Assembly (NCBI GenBank): GCA_016839055.1
Contig: JAEKNX010000012.1
Span: forward strand, 94,869-158,868
DNA from: Spirochaetales bacterium
GTDB taxonomy: Bacteria; Spirochaetota; Spirochaetia; UBA9216
Length of the DNA: 64,000 bases
Direction of reading: 5' to 3'
Shown: positions 9,501 through 18,022 of the stretch, one piece after another
Position numbering within the stretch: the first letter of the stretch is position 1
Layout: each line of letters begins with the position of its first letter
The notes under the pieces: model-generated
What the model was told of the DNA's origin: nothing
Databases searched by the model: none
What the model saw: the letters and a program-made list of their open reading frames with translations, nothing else
Position numbers and translations under genes: made by a program

Positions 9501-9515
9501 CTCGCAAGCTGCGAG
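9501..9515. terminator. Small hairpin between convergent genes
   Basis: CTCGCA and TGCGAG form a 6-bp stem with a three-base loop in the 162-bp gap between hsdR and the convergent minus-strand gene. A second CTCGCA follows at about 9531. No T-run is present, so this is a weak candidate only. Nothing else is recognisable in 9385-9546. Confidence 0.25.
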
Positions 9516-9546
9516 GAAACGGTCATTCTCCTCGCAAAGCTAATTC

Positions 9547-10275
9547 TTAGAAATGGAAATATCGTTTTAATTTTTTAAATGAACTCTGACGGATTATTTT
9601 CCTTGCGAGCAGAAATATGAATGCAAGCGATCCGGCGGTAATGGATGCCTGGAATGACCAGGTGAGCTCAATGTTTCCCGAGTTGAGGTCAAGAATCAAT
9701 TCAACAAGAATGCTCAGGAGCGCACCTGCGGTCAGGACTACACCACTGGCAAAGAGTCCGCCCTTCCTATGGTTTTTAATAATGATCGCCGGCAGAAACA
9801 CCAGGGTGAAAGAGGAAATAGTTATCGGCAGTCCTGCGGTCCAGAACCATGTAATCTCGCCCCGGTAGAGATCCAGTGAGAATAAGAACGGAACCGTCAG
9901 ACAGAACAGGAATAGAAATATTGCTTTCCAGTTCTTGATGAATCCGAAAAGACAGATTAGAATTCCGATGAACATTCCGAGTGAACTTAGTACATAGGGT
10001 GAAAAGGTTAGCTGCCCGTTTGCATACCAGTCCTGCATTGTATTATTGAAACCCGTGAAGATAACAATGAGTACAATAACAATGAATGCAATTGCTTTTC
10101 CTCTCTTCTTGCGGAGTTGTTTAAATACCTTCAATTCTTCATAATAGTTCTTTAATTCAATTTCTTCTTTTTTTATGTCAACCTCGTAAGGGATTTCCGG
10201 AATAGAGAATGAGCATAGTGGGCACTCAGTGATATTATAGTCAACTTCTACTCCACATCTTGGACAATACGGCAT
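9547..10275 (-). CDS. Zinc-ribbon plus multi-spanning membrane protein (DUF6320-like)
   Basis: A 242-residue protein with an N-terminal zinc ribbon (CPRCGVEVD and CPLCSFS, two CxxC pairs at residues 4-21), a charged linker, and about six hydrophobic segments. This layout matches the DUF6320 proteins that accompany alcohol acetyltransferase-like genes in anaerobes. The gap to the upstream acetyltransferase-like gene is only two bases, so they are cotranscribed and may act together at the membrane. Biochemical role unknown. It ends convergently to hsdR. Confidence 0.7.
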   Translation of the reverse strand: MPYCPRCGVEVDYNITECPLCSFSIPEIPYEVDIKKEEIELKNYYEELKVFKQLRKKRGKAIAFIVIVLIVIFTGFNNTMQDWYANGQLTFSPYVLSSLGMFIGILICLFGFIKNWKAIFLFLFCLTVPFLFSLDLYRGEITWFWTAGLPITISSFTLVFLPAIIIKNHRKGGLFASGVVLTAGALLSILVELILDLNSGNIELTWSFQASITAGSLAFIFLLARKIIRQSSFKKLKRYFHF

Positions 10276-10277
10276 TC

Positions 10278-11549
10278 TTACCTCTTGATTTCGGGAATTG
10301 TTTTTATTTTTACAGGAATTCCTAATTTACGAATCCTCTGGAAAAATAAGCGTTCAACAGTTTTGTTTTCTGTTAATGAACCGAATGTAAAATAAAATTT
10401 ATCCTTAAAACTAAAACAAATCATCTTTACCAGGTTTCCGGGACTGGGAGGAGGAATAATATTAACCGATTCGATCCTCTCTTCAATCTCGGGAGGGAAT
10501 TCTAGTTTCCCGAGATTTGATATCCCGCTTGTATAGCCTCTCTCTCCCCATAAATTATACAGTATCGGCATGATTGATACTTTTAATATCAGGGGCATAA
10601 CCCTGACAAAGATATTTCGTTCAAGGTTGATGTTACGTTTAATCATTTTTCCGACAAAACGGCGGTCAAGTTCAATATTCAGATAATTCTGCACATGTTT
10701 TATTATATCTTCTTCAGAGAAAAACCCTATCCGTGGATCTATTGCCGGGGTTATTGAGACGAAAAAATTATACATTGTTTCGCTGCCGAAGATGCCGCGC
10801 AGATTTACCGGCAGATTCAGAATTATCGGAGCGGGTTTTGCTTTCTGTTCATAGATTATCTGCTGGAAAACTTCGAGATAGATTACGCAGATAAGGGCTG
10901 TAATATTAAGCTTCTTTTCTTTAGAAAGCTTTCTGATATCTTCAAAATTCACCATTCCGGTTGTCACATGATAAATTCCCTTAGGTGCAAGTTTGAAATT
11001 AAGGTGAAATGCCCGCTGATTTCTTCTTATGCTGGCCGGGCTGTGGACGTTGTAAAACTCCTTAAACCCATCAGAATATTCATCCGGATTTATTGGCTGA
11101 CCGGGGATTTTGATACCGCTAGTGTCCGAAACATCAAGATTATTAAGGGAAAAATACCGGAGTAGCATAGATTTCATAAATTCAATTGCGCCGAAACCAT
11201 CTGTGATGGCATGGGAGAACTCTACTGCTATAAGGTATCTGCTGTATTTCACAGAAAACATGAATTGGTTTTTTTTAAAGTCGTACTTAGTGCAGGGATA
11301 GTGTATATCCTCGGAAATAACGACTCTATTACTCACCTTTTTGAAGTAATACCAGAATAATCCCATTTTTAAATGGACCTGAAAGTAGGGGAACCGCGGC
11401 ATTATCTCGTCAACAGCTTGTTGAAGCAGCTCGGGAATAACAATATCTTTAGTCGTGACGACGTATCTGAAAAGTGTTGTATTTCTTACATTGATATTGC
11501 CCGGGTAAATTTTTCCGGCATTATCCAGTTTGGACCAGTCTTTTTCCAT
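10278..11549 (-). CDS. Alcohol acetyltransferase-like acyltransferase (condensation-domain superfamily)
   Basis: A 423-residue CoA-dependent acyltransferase-superfamily protein. The catalytic signature appears as HAITDGFG (HxxxDG, about residues 112-119), followed by the expected helix; the C-terminal half carries a second subdomain with NLPVNLRG, where family members have a DFGWG-like region. The N-terminus (WSKLDNAGKIYP) is typical of bacterial proteins annotated as alcohol acetyltransferase, relatives of fungal Atf proteins. The real acceptor is unknown; alcohol or a lipid/peptide amine is possible. It lies 55 bases downstream of the TetR gene on the same strand and 2 bases upstream of the DUF6320-like gene. 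No strong Shine-Dalgarno precedes the ATG. Confidence 0.68.
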   Translation of the reverse strand: MEKDWSKLDNAGKIYPGNINVRNTTLFRYVVTTKDIVIPELLQQAVDEIMPRFPYFQVHLKMGLFWYYFKKVSNRVVISEDIHYPCTKYDFKKNQFMFSVKYSRYLIAVEFSHAITDGFGAIEFMKSMLLRYFSLNNLDVSDTSGIKIPGQPINPDEYSDGFKEFYNVHSPASIRRNQRAFHLNFKLAPKGIYHVTTGMVNFEDIRKLSKEKKLNITALICVIYLEVFQQIIYEQKAKPAPIILNLPVNLRGIFGSETMYNFFVSITPAIDPRIGFFSEEDIIKHVQNYLNIELDRRFVGKMIKRNINLERNIFVRVMPLILKVSIMPILYNLWGERGYTSGISNLGKLEFPPEIEERIESVNIIPPPSPGNLVKMICFSFKDKFYFTFGSLTENKTVERLFFQRIRKLGIPVKIKTIPEIKR

Positions 11550-11604
11550 AAGTTAATAATAGTATATCAGAATATAAAAATGATAGCAAAAGCCAATAGT
11601 ACAA

Positions 11605-12198
11605 TTATCGATCGATTCTGAAATCATTTAGAAAGTCCTCGACTCCGCCAGTTATAAGGTGCTCAATTTCATGGGCCAGCTTATTCAGGCTGATATCAAT
11701 TTCACCGAGAAACCATTTATAGAAGAGGGATATCGTCCCCGACATTACGAAGGTAATATAAAGATTCAGTTCTCCAATATTCTCCGGGCGGATAATACCG
11801 CTGCTGTTCTTAAGAAAGAAATCGACGAAGCCGTCCTTTATTTTATCGAGAAGGATGATGGACTCCCTGCACTGAAAAAATTTCCGGTTCAGGATCGATT
11901 CGTTCTCGAGATATCCGGTTATTTCGAGTAAAAGAGGCAGGGGCTTTGTGAGCACTGCTTTGGCCTTGAAGCTGGATAGAATTTCGTTCATGCTGCCGAG
12001 GATTTCCTGCTCTATGCTGTTCCAGAGATCGAAGACGTTGCTGTAATGGAGGTAGAAGGTGCTGCGGTTAATATCTGCCTTTGCGCAGATGTTTTTTACG
12101 GTGATTTTCTGGAGTTCCTGTGACTGCAGCTCTTCGACGAGAACTTCTCTTAATATTCTCCTTGTTCGTCTAACTCGTCTGTCTTCCTGAGGTTTCAT
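11605..12198 (-). CDS. TetR/AcrR family transcriptional regulator
   Basis: A 197-residue TetR-type regulator. Its N-terminal helix-turn-helix is clear: RRTRRILREVLVEEL, then ITVKNICAKADINRSTFYLHY (residues about 9-55). The C-terminal ligand domain is helical and divergent; it resembles the TetR group with a small C-terminal region seen in DhaS-like regulators. I chose the ATG at 12198 because CAGGGAG lies seven bases upstream; an in-frame ATG 18 codons earlier lacks a site. It heads the minus-strand unit with the acetyltransferase-like gene and is divergent from the ferredoxin-AOR-ADH unit. The dyads in the shared intergenic region suggest that it controls both. Confidence 0.88.
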   Translation of the reverse strand: MKPQEDRRVRRTRRILREVLVEELQSQELQKITVKNICAKADINRSTFYLHYSNVFDLWNSIEQEILGSMNEILSSFKAKAVLTKPLPLLLEITGYLENESILNRKFFQCRESIILLDKIKDGFVDFFLKNSSGIIRPENIGELNLYITFVMSGTISLFYKWFLGEIDISLNKLAHEIEHLITGGVEDFLNDFRIDR

Positions 12199-12283
12199 TA
12201 AAAAACTCCCTGTTTTCCGACACAACATTACCAAGTGACGTATTGTAGACAACTGGCTCGCAAATGATTGTTGTAAAATTCGT

Positions 12284-12311
12284 CTATAACAGTTATAGTA
12301 TAGTCCACTAT
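12284..12311. promoter_or_regulatory. Candidate TetR operators in the divergent promoter region
   Basis: Two adjacent dyads lie between the TetR gene and the ferredoxin gene: CTATAACAGTTATAG (12284-12298, 7-bp arms with one central base) and ATAGTCCACTAT (12300-12311, 5-bp arms). TAGTCTATTAAC at about 12329-12341 and GTAGAC at about 12245 are related half-sites. Placement is right for autoregulation and for control of the oxidoreductase operon. Confidence 0.45.
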
Positions 12312-12366
12312 TGTCGTTAAATCAACAGTAGTCTATTAACGGTGGAAACAAGTTTAAGGAGGAGCC

Positions 12367-12792
12367 ATGTCATTCTCGATAACTGAGCTCTGCATTGGAT
12401 GCGGCGCGTGTAAAAAAGCCTGTCCGGTTGCGGCCATTAAGGGTGAGATTAAATCAGTCCATGAAATCAGCAGAGGATTGTGCCTCGAGTGCGGGGCCTG
12501 CGGTAGGGTCTGCCCCAGCGGGGCTGTTTTAGATTCAGATGGTGTGCCTGTTGAAAAAAAGAAGAAGTCTGAGTGGCCAAGACCGGTTGTTGACGCGGAT
12601 AGGTGTTTTGCCTGTGAAAACTGCGTTGGAGCCTGTCCTGCCGGAGCCCTTTCGATGAAGTCTGAAGATTTTCCTTTTACTGAAAACTACGCTGTCTTAA
12701 GCAGCCCCGAAAAATGCGTTTCCTGCGCCTGGTGTGTAGAGAACTGTCAGTTTGACGCTATTTCAATGGAGATCTCATATGCGCGTAATTAA
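12367..12792 (+). CDS. Polyferredoxin with four 4Fe-4S motifs
   Basis: A 141-residue soluble electron carrier. Four CxxCxxCxxxC motifs are seen: CIGCGACKKAC (residue 13), CLECGACGRVC (about 39), CFACENCVGAC (about 79) and CVSCAWCVENC (about 118). The first three are followed by P, the last by Q. Two bacterial 2x(4Fe-4S) ferredoxin units in tandem would bind four clusters. It overlaps the AOR-family gene by 14 bases and is the likely electron donor/acceptor of that enzyme, similar in arrangement to YdhY beside YdhV in enterobacteria. Start: AAGGAGGAGCC before the ATG. Confidence 0.9.
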   Translation: MSFSITELCIGCGACKKACPVAAIKGEIKSVHEISRGLCLECGACGRVCPSGAVLDSDGVPVEKKKKSEWPRPVVDADRCFACENCVGACPAGALSMKSEDFPFTENYAVLSSPEKCVSCAWCVENCQFDAISMEISYARN

Positions 12793-15112
12793 GGGAACAT
12801 CAAATAGATATCTTGATATAGATCTCAGCAGACAAAGCTGGACCGTTTTCAGCCCGGAAGCTGGTGACCTTTCCGTTTATCTCGGCGGAAAGGGGCTTGG
12901 GCTGAAGATATTCAATGATCGTTTTGCCGGCCGTCTGGGCGGGGTTGATCCGCTCGGCGAGGAAAATCTGTTGATTTTTTCGATGGGGGTTATGCTCACA
13001 AGCGGAGCTCCCTGTACCGGCCGGTTCGAGGTTCTTACCCGTTCACCGCTCACAAACCTTATGCTTGCTTCCTCCTGCGGCGGTTATTTTGGTGAGGCCT
13101 GCAAGACCGCAGGCTGGGACGGACTGATAATTTCGGGCAGATCGGAGCAGCCTGTCACGATAAGGATTGATGAAGACGGGGTGAGTTTCCATGACGCCCG
13201 GGAGCTGTGGGGGCAGGGTACTCATGAGGTTCAGCAATCGCTCGCTCTCAGCCCTCGGGAAGGCGCCGCGGTCATCGGCCCAGCCGGGGAAAACCTGGTT
13301 CGCTACGCAAGCATCTGCTCGGGTCACCGCTTTGCGGGGAGGGGAGGCGCCGGCGCGGTGATGGGAGCCAAGAACCTGAAAGCGGTGGTCGCCCGCGGAA
13401 AATCAGTCCGTTATGAGCCAATGCTGCCCGAAAAGTTTGAGCGAACAAATAAAAAGGCCAGGAAATATATAGTGCGGAACAGCATGACAAAGGGCTACCG
13501 TGCGTTCGGAACAAACGTAAATGTCAGGCTCGGCATCAAGGCCGGATTCTCTCCGGTCAGGAATTTCCGGGATCGCTATAATCCTGAGACCGAGAAAACT
13601 TCCGGAGAGGCAATGGCCGAGCGTTATTCAACCAGGCATTCAGCCTGCCGTCACTGTTCGGTTCTCTGCGGCCACAAGGGGCATTATCCCGACGGTAAGA
13701 TTCGGCAGATACCGGAGTACGAAACCACCGGCATGTTCGGCAGCAATATAGAAAATTACAATCCGGATCTCATAGGTGAATGGAATGAGCTGATGAATGA
13801 ACTCGGGCTCGATACAATCTCAGCCGGCGGAACCATTGCCTGGGCTATGGAGGCTGCCGAGAAGGGGCTGCGTAAATCAGAACTCAGCTTCGGCCGGACG
13901 CAGAATATTGCCGGTATTCTCGAAGATATAGCGCTCCGGGCGGGAGAAGGGGACGAGCTTGCCGAAGGCAGTATGAGGCTCAGCCGAAAGTACGGCGGAA
14001 CCGACTTTGCCATGCACGTCAAGGGCCTCGAATGCGCTGCCTATGATCCGAGGGCAAGCTGGGGTCACGGCCTTGGATACGCCGTCTATAACAAGGGAGG
14101 CTGTCATCTCGGCTCATACATGATATCACTCGAGCAGCTCATGGGATACATGCCTCCCCATACCACCCTTGGAAAGGCTGACTGGGTCGTGTTCATGGAG
14201 GACCTCTTCAGCTCGGTAAACTCGCTTCAGGTCTGTCTGTTTTCGGTCTTCGGTATCCTGACTGAGCCTCCTATTCCGAAGTATCTGCCACGGCCGGTAC
14301 TCAAGGTAGCAACAATCTCGATGCCTAAGGTAGCTATGGCGCTGATGGACTGGAGTATACTAAGCAATTACTTCTGGTCGGTTACCGGAATAAAGATGAA
14401 TAAATGGGATTTCCTGAAGGCCGGAGAGCGGATTAATAAGCTTGAACGCTGGATGAATGTACAAATGGGGCTGAAACCGTCGGATGATACGCTGCCGGGC
14501 AGATTCACCAAGGAGAAGGATACAGCCTACAAAGGCAAGAATACCGTTGTCCCCATAGAAAAAATGGTGAGGCAGTATTACCGGAAACGGGGTTATAACT
14601 CAAGCGGCGGCCCTTCTGCATCCGATGTCGGAATGACGGAAAAGCTCGGCCCAGGCGAGGTCATTGTAAAGCCGTCGGCAAAAATCATTAAAAAGATCTA
14701 CTGCTCGGTGATAATGGCCGTTCTCGGTTGGTTTATTCCGAAGATTGCCTGCCGGAAAGAGTCGGTCCGTGATGAGGTCCGACTCTTTCCTGAGAATTAC
14801 ACCTGCACTCTGGGGGTCTGGCCAAGTGGGCCTTCGGTGGTCTTTAGGCGGGAAGGTGACAGGCTGAAGAAAATTGGTGGCAGGACAACTCGGGTGGATC
14901 TCGGCATTTATCTAAAGAGTATAGATGCCGCCTGGCTGATGTTTACCTTTCAGGAGAGCACCTGCCAGGCCGAGGCGAATAACCGGCTGCTTGTCCGTGG
15001 TGAGCTTCAGCATTCCTGCACCTTCATCCGTCTAATGGATAAGGTCGAAATACTGCTGCTGCCGAAGTTTATAGCGAAGAAGGCTGTTAAGAAATGGGAG
15101 AAGGTGAAATGA
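12779..15112 (+). CDS. Aldehyde ferredoxin oxidoreductase (AOR) family protein
   Basis: A 777-residue tungsto/molybdopterin enzyme of the AOR family, which interconverts aldehydes and carboxylates with ferredoxin. The N-terminal domain shows the pterin-binding pattern LGGKGLGLKIF (about residues 34-44), SGAPCTGRFE and GGYFG. The 4Fe-4S ligands appear as CRHCSVLC (about 291-298). The C-terminal 170 residues extend beyond the usual 600-residue AOR, so the protein is closer in length to YdhV-like members. I use the ATG at 12779, preceded by GGAG, and not the earlier in-frame ATG inside the ferredoxin gene. It ends in an ATGA overlap with the alcohol dehydrogenase gene. The substrate is not deducible. 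Confidence 0.88.
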   Translation: MRVIKGTSNRYLDIDLSRQSWTVFSPEAGDLSVYLGGKGLGLKIFNDRFAGRLGGVDPLGEENLLIFSMGVMLTSGAPCTGRFEVLTRSPLTNLMLASSCGGYFGEACKTAGWDGLIISGRSEQPVTIRIDEDGVSFHDARELWGQGTHEVQQSLALSPREGAAVIGPAGENLVRYASICSGHRFAGRGGAGAVMGAKNLKAVVARGKSVRYEPMLPEKFERTNKKARKYIVRNSMTKGYRAFGTNVNVRLGIKAGFSPVRNFRDRYNPETEKTSGEAMAERYSTRHSACRHCSVLCGHKGHYPDGKIRQIPEYETTGMFGSNIENYNPDLIGEWNELMNELGLDTISAGGTIAWAMEAAEKGLRKSELSFGRTQNIAGILEDIALRAGEGDELAEGSMRLSRKYGGTDFAMHVKGLECAAYDPRASWGHGLGYAVYNKGGCHLGSYMISLEQLMGYMPPHTTLGKADWVVFMEDLFSSVNSLQVCLFSVFGILTEPPIPKYLPRPVLKVATISMPKVAMALMDWSILSNYFWSVTGIKMNKWDFLKAGERINKLERWMNVQMGLKPSDDTLPGRFTKEKDTAYKGKNTVVPIEKMVRQYYRKRGYNSSGGPSASDVGMTEKLGPGEVIVKPSAKIIKKIYCSVIMAVLGWFIPKIACRKESVRDEVRLFPENYTCTLGVWPSGPSVVFRREGDRLKKIGGRTTRVDLGIYLKSIDAAWLMFTFQESTCQAEANNRLLVRGELQHSCTFIRLMDKVEILLLPKFIAKKAVKKWEKVK

Positions 15113-16755
15113 CTGACATACTAAAACCTGCGGGAACCTTGCTGTTCGGCAGGGCTATGCTGGCTCAGCTGGCCCATGAGATGGATCTTCTCGGCGTGAG
15201 GAATCCTGTGATGATAACCGATAAAAAACACCTCAAAAGGGCCCGGAAGGCTGCTTCTATGCTGGCCTCTGAGCTCTCCGGCGGACTTAAGCTCACAGTT
15301 GCATCTCCGTCGCCTGACGCGGATTTTCTGATTCTCGCCGGCGGGAAAAAGGTTGCCGATGAATATGCCGCAGAGCCCCGGCTGAGAGCGCGGATTATTC
15401 TCGGTGAGGCCGAGCTGGGTGATTTTATCGAGCCTGAAACCGAATTAACTGTTCTTGACAGCGTATTTGTCCGTGATGGGGAGGCCATCAGATTGTTTAT
15501 GAAGAAGTTCGCTTCTTCTATCACGAGCGGTCTTGCGGGCTGCCCCGGCCGGCTGAGCATTCCGAAAGCTTTTTCCTATAGCTGCGGAACAACTATGTTC
15601 GCGGGCGATGATGCCTTGAGTGAACTGCCGCGGCTGCTTGCCGAATCAGGTTCATTGCGGCCACTTGTTCTGACCGACAAAGGAATAATTGCCGTCGGCC
15701 TGTTTAAAACACTCTCCTTGGCTCTAGACGGAGTTGACTTCGAGGTCTTTGATAATATTCCGCCGGACTCGGACAGCAGGGTTGTTAATGAGATAAGCCG
15801 AATCTATACCGAAGGGAACCGTGACAGCATCATCGCTATGGGAGGAGGTTCGGTACTCGATACAGGAAAGGGAGTCTTTCTGAATGTTTCTCTAGGCGTT
15901 GATGATCTGACTACCCTTGCCGGTTCTAACCGGATACCTAAACTGAAAACTCCTTTCATAGCCATTCCGACTACCTCGGGAACCGGCTCTGAGGTGACAA
16001 AGGTTGCCGTTATAAGCGATACAGAAAGACACCGGAAGATTCTCTATGTATCGTCTCATCTTCAACCGGCCTTCAGTATTCTTGACTCGAGACTTACGGC
16101 CTCTCTCCCGCCTCATCTTACATCGATCACCGGGATGGATGCCCTCTCCCACGCGGTAGAAGCCTACACCTGTCTCGGGAAAAATCCAGTAAGCGATCAG
16201 ATGGCCTGGACGGCAATAACATTAATTCGTGATAATTTGATTCCGGTAATAAGTGATCCGGGGAACCTCAAGCTGAGACTGAATCTCGCGCTTGCGTCGA
16301 ATATGGCCGGGCAGGCTTTTTCCAATTCCATGGTCGGAATGGTCCACACAATAGGCCATTCGGTGGGAGCCGTTTGTCATGCCCCCCACGGAAGCTGCAT
16401 GTCGGTATTTCTGCCGTTTGCTCTTGAATATAATTACCCGGAGATCCAGCCTCTGCTCGCGGAGCTTCTGACGGCCTTTGTAGGTGAGAAGCAGGCAGCC
16501 TCTGTTCCGAAGAAAGATCGGGCTAATGAGATGATTGACTGCATAAGGAGGATGAACCGGGAGCTTAAACAGCTGACCGGAGGAAGGCATCCTGAAAGCC
16601 TTCGTGATATCCTCGGGAGAGACGGCGAGCCTTTGATACGCGAGAGTCATTTTCTGACAATTGCCGAAAAATCACTCGGTGATGCCTCGATTATCTACAA
16701 TCCGGTAGAACTCCGAATTCCCGATATTCTGAAGGTTCTTGCGGACAGCTATTAA
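15109..16755 (+). CDS. Iron-containing alcohol dehydrogenase with duplicated, degenerate N-terminal half-domain
   Basis: A 548-residue protein; typical group III dehydrogenases have about 390. Residues from about 155 on are a normal Fe-ADH: GTTMFAGDDAL, the NAD loop GGGSVLDTGKG, PTTSGTGSE, metal ligands in GMDALSHAVEAY and HTIGHSVGAVCHAPHG. The first 150 residues resemble another Fe-ADH Rossmann half: GTLLFGRAMLAQLA, then NPVMITDKKH, and ILAGGKKVADEYA where a working copy has GGGSxxD. The extra half seems to be a decayed duplication. Translation is coupled to the AOR gene (ATGA overlap). Together the two enzymes would connect carboxylate, aldehyde and alcohol. Confidence 0.88.
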   Translation: MTDILKPAGTLLFGRAMLAQLAHEMDLLGVRNPVMITDKKHLKRARKAASMLASELSGGLKLTVASPSPDADFLILAGGKKVADEYAAEPRLRARIILGEAELGDFIEPETELTVLDSVFVRDGEAIRLFMKKFASSITSGLAGCPGRLSIPKAFSYSCGTTMFAGDDALSELPRLLAESGSLRPLVLTDKGIIAVGLFKTLSLALDGVDFEVFDNIPPDSDSRVVNEISRIYTEGNRDSIIAMGGGSVLDTGKGVFLNVSLGVDDLTTLAGSNRIPKLKTPFIAIPTTSGTGSEVTKVAVISDTERHRKILYVSSHLQPAFSILDSRLTASLPPHLTSITGMDALSHAVEAYTCLGKNPVSDQMAWTAITLIRDNLIPVISDPGNLKLRLNLALASNMAGQAFSNSMVGMVHTIGHSVGAVCHAPHGSCMSVFLPFALEYNYPEIQPLLAELLTAFVGEKQAASVPKKDRANEMIDCIRRMNRELKQLTGGRHPESLRDILGRDGEPLIRESHFLTIAEKSLGDASIIYNPVELRIPDILKVLADSY

Positions 16756-16759
16756 AGGC

Positions 16760-17953
16760 TTACCGAATTTTTTTTCTGACTATCAATGCGATTATGAATG
16801 TCAGGGTGAGCGTGATCGAGAACAGCAGGAAGATTGCCGGTATTGAATATTTAATTGAAACCCAGCTTCCAAGCATAGGGGAGACAAACCAGGCGAATGA
16901 GCCTACCATCGTCTGAATTCCGAAGAGGAAGCCCCTGTTCTTAGAGCTCACCCTTTCGCTTGTGAGAGACATCAGAAGCGGCTCGACTCCGCCTATGAGA
17001 AAAAATGTCAGCATCAGTGCTCCTGTCAGCGTACCGAAGGCCGGGAAGAATATTATCAGTGCTGATGTTAGGCTTCCCGCTCCGACTAAAATAGATAGAA
17101 GGGTTAGCCTGTTCATCCTGTCGCCGAGCCGCGACAGCGTCAGCCCCGATATTGCCGACATGAGTCCTATTCCGCCGGACAGGATTCCTGTTATCCTGGC
17201 ACTTCCGTCAATTGTTCCCCGGAGTTCCTGGATGTAGAGCGGGAGGAAGGGGGTGGGAAGGGTTCGTGACAGTCTCATGAAGAAGAACAGCAGAAAAAGC
17301 ATTATGATGGAGGAGGTAATAATGCTTCCTCCCTTGGCTGTGCTGCCGCTGCCGTCAAGCTGTTTTCCCTCCTCCTGTGTCTCTGACACGGGTTCTTCAA
17401 TCAGAAAGATAACGAGAAACAGGCCTATAAGTACAATTCCGGCCCCAATAATGAAACTCATCCTGTATCCGAAGTGTTCGGCAATCATTCCGCCAGCGGC
17501 GGGGCCGAGTGAATAACCTATAAAGGTCGACGATGATACAAAGCCCAGCGCGTAGGATAGTTTGTTATCCGGTGTTCCGCTTGCAACCAGGGCCGCGCTC
17601 GAGGTTACAGTTCCGGTAATAAGGCCCTGAAGTATTCTGAAAAAGAGAACCCAGTATACCGATGTTGACAATCCCATGCCGACCATTACTATGGTACCGC
17701 CGATCATCGCCCGCAACAGCATGGGTTTTTTTCCGAACTTATCGGCCAGAGTTCCCCATACCGGCGCCATTACAGCGAGTGCCACGGCCGGAGCGGCGGT
17801 GAGTATTCCCGTCCAGAGCTTGAGTTCGGCCGGATCGGAGATTCCCAGGTCCTGAATGAAAAAGGGGAGAAAAGGCATTCCAAAACCAAAGCCGATGAGA
17901 GAGAATAACTGGGTAAACCAAACCGTATAGAGATTTTTCTTCCACTTTTGCAT
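16760..17953 (-). CDS. MFS efflux transporter (multidrug-type)
   Basis: A 397-residue major facilitator with about 12 hydrophobic segments in two halves. The loop 2-3 signature appears as GTLADKFGKKPMLL (about residue 66), and the equivalent in the second half is LSRLGDRMNRLTLL. A helix with LGFVSSSTFIGYSLGPAAGG matches motif C of drug:H+ antiporters. I start at the ATG whose protein begins MQKWKKN; an open frame continues upstream for 99 codons, but that part is not transporter-like and overlaps the divergent gene. No good Shine-Dalgarno precedes this ATG. It ends four bases from the alcohol dehydrogenase stop, convergently. Substrate unknown. Confidence 0.85.
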   Translation of the reverse strand: MQKWKKNLYTVWFTQLFSLIGFGFGMPFLPFFIQDLGISDPAELKLWTGILTAAPAVALAVMAPVWGTLADKFGKKPMLLRAMIGGTIVMVGMGLSTSVYWVLFFRILQGLITGTVTSSAALVASGTPDNKLSYALGFVSSSTFIGYSLGPAAGGMIAEHFGYRMSFIIGAGIVLIGLFLVIFLIEEPVSETQEEGKQLDGSGSTAKGGSIITSSIIMLFLLFFFMRLSRTLPTPFLPLYIQELRGTIDGSARITGILSGGIGLMSAISGLTLSRLGDRMNRLTLLSILVGAGSLTSALIIFFPAFGTLTGALMLTFFLIGGVEPLLMSLTSERVSSKNRGFLFGIQTMVGSFAWFVSPMLGSWVSIKYSIPAIFLLFSITLTLTFIIALIVRKKIR

Positions 17954-18022
17954 AGGAGATTTTAGGTTTTTCTGTGAAAATAATCCATACCATTTAAACT
18001 TCGGTTTATGGTAAGATTGGCT

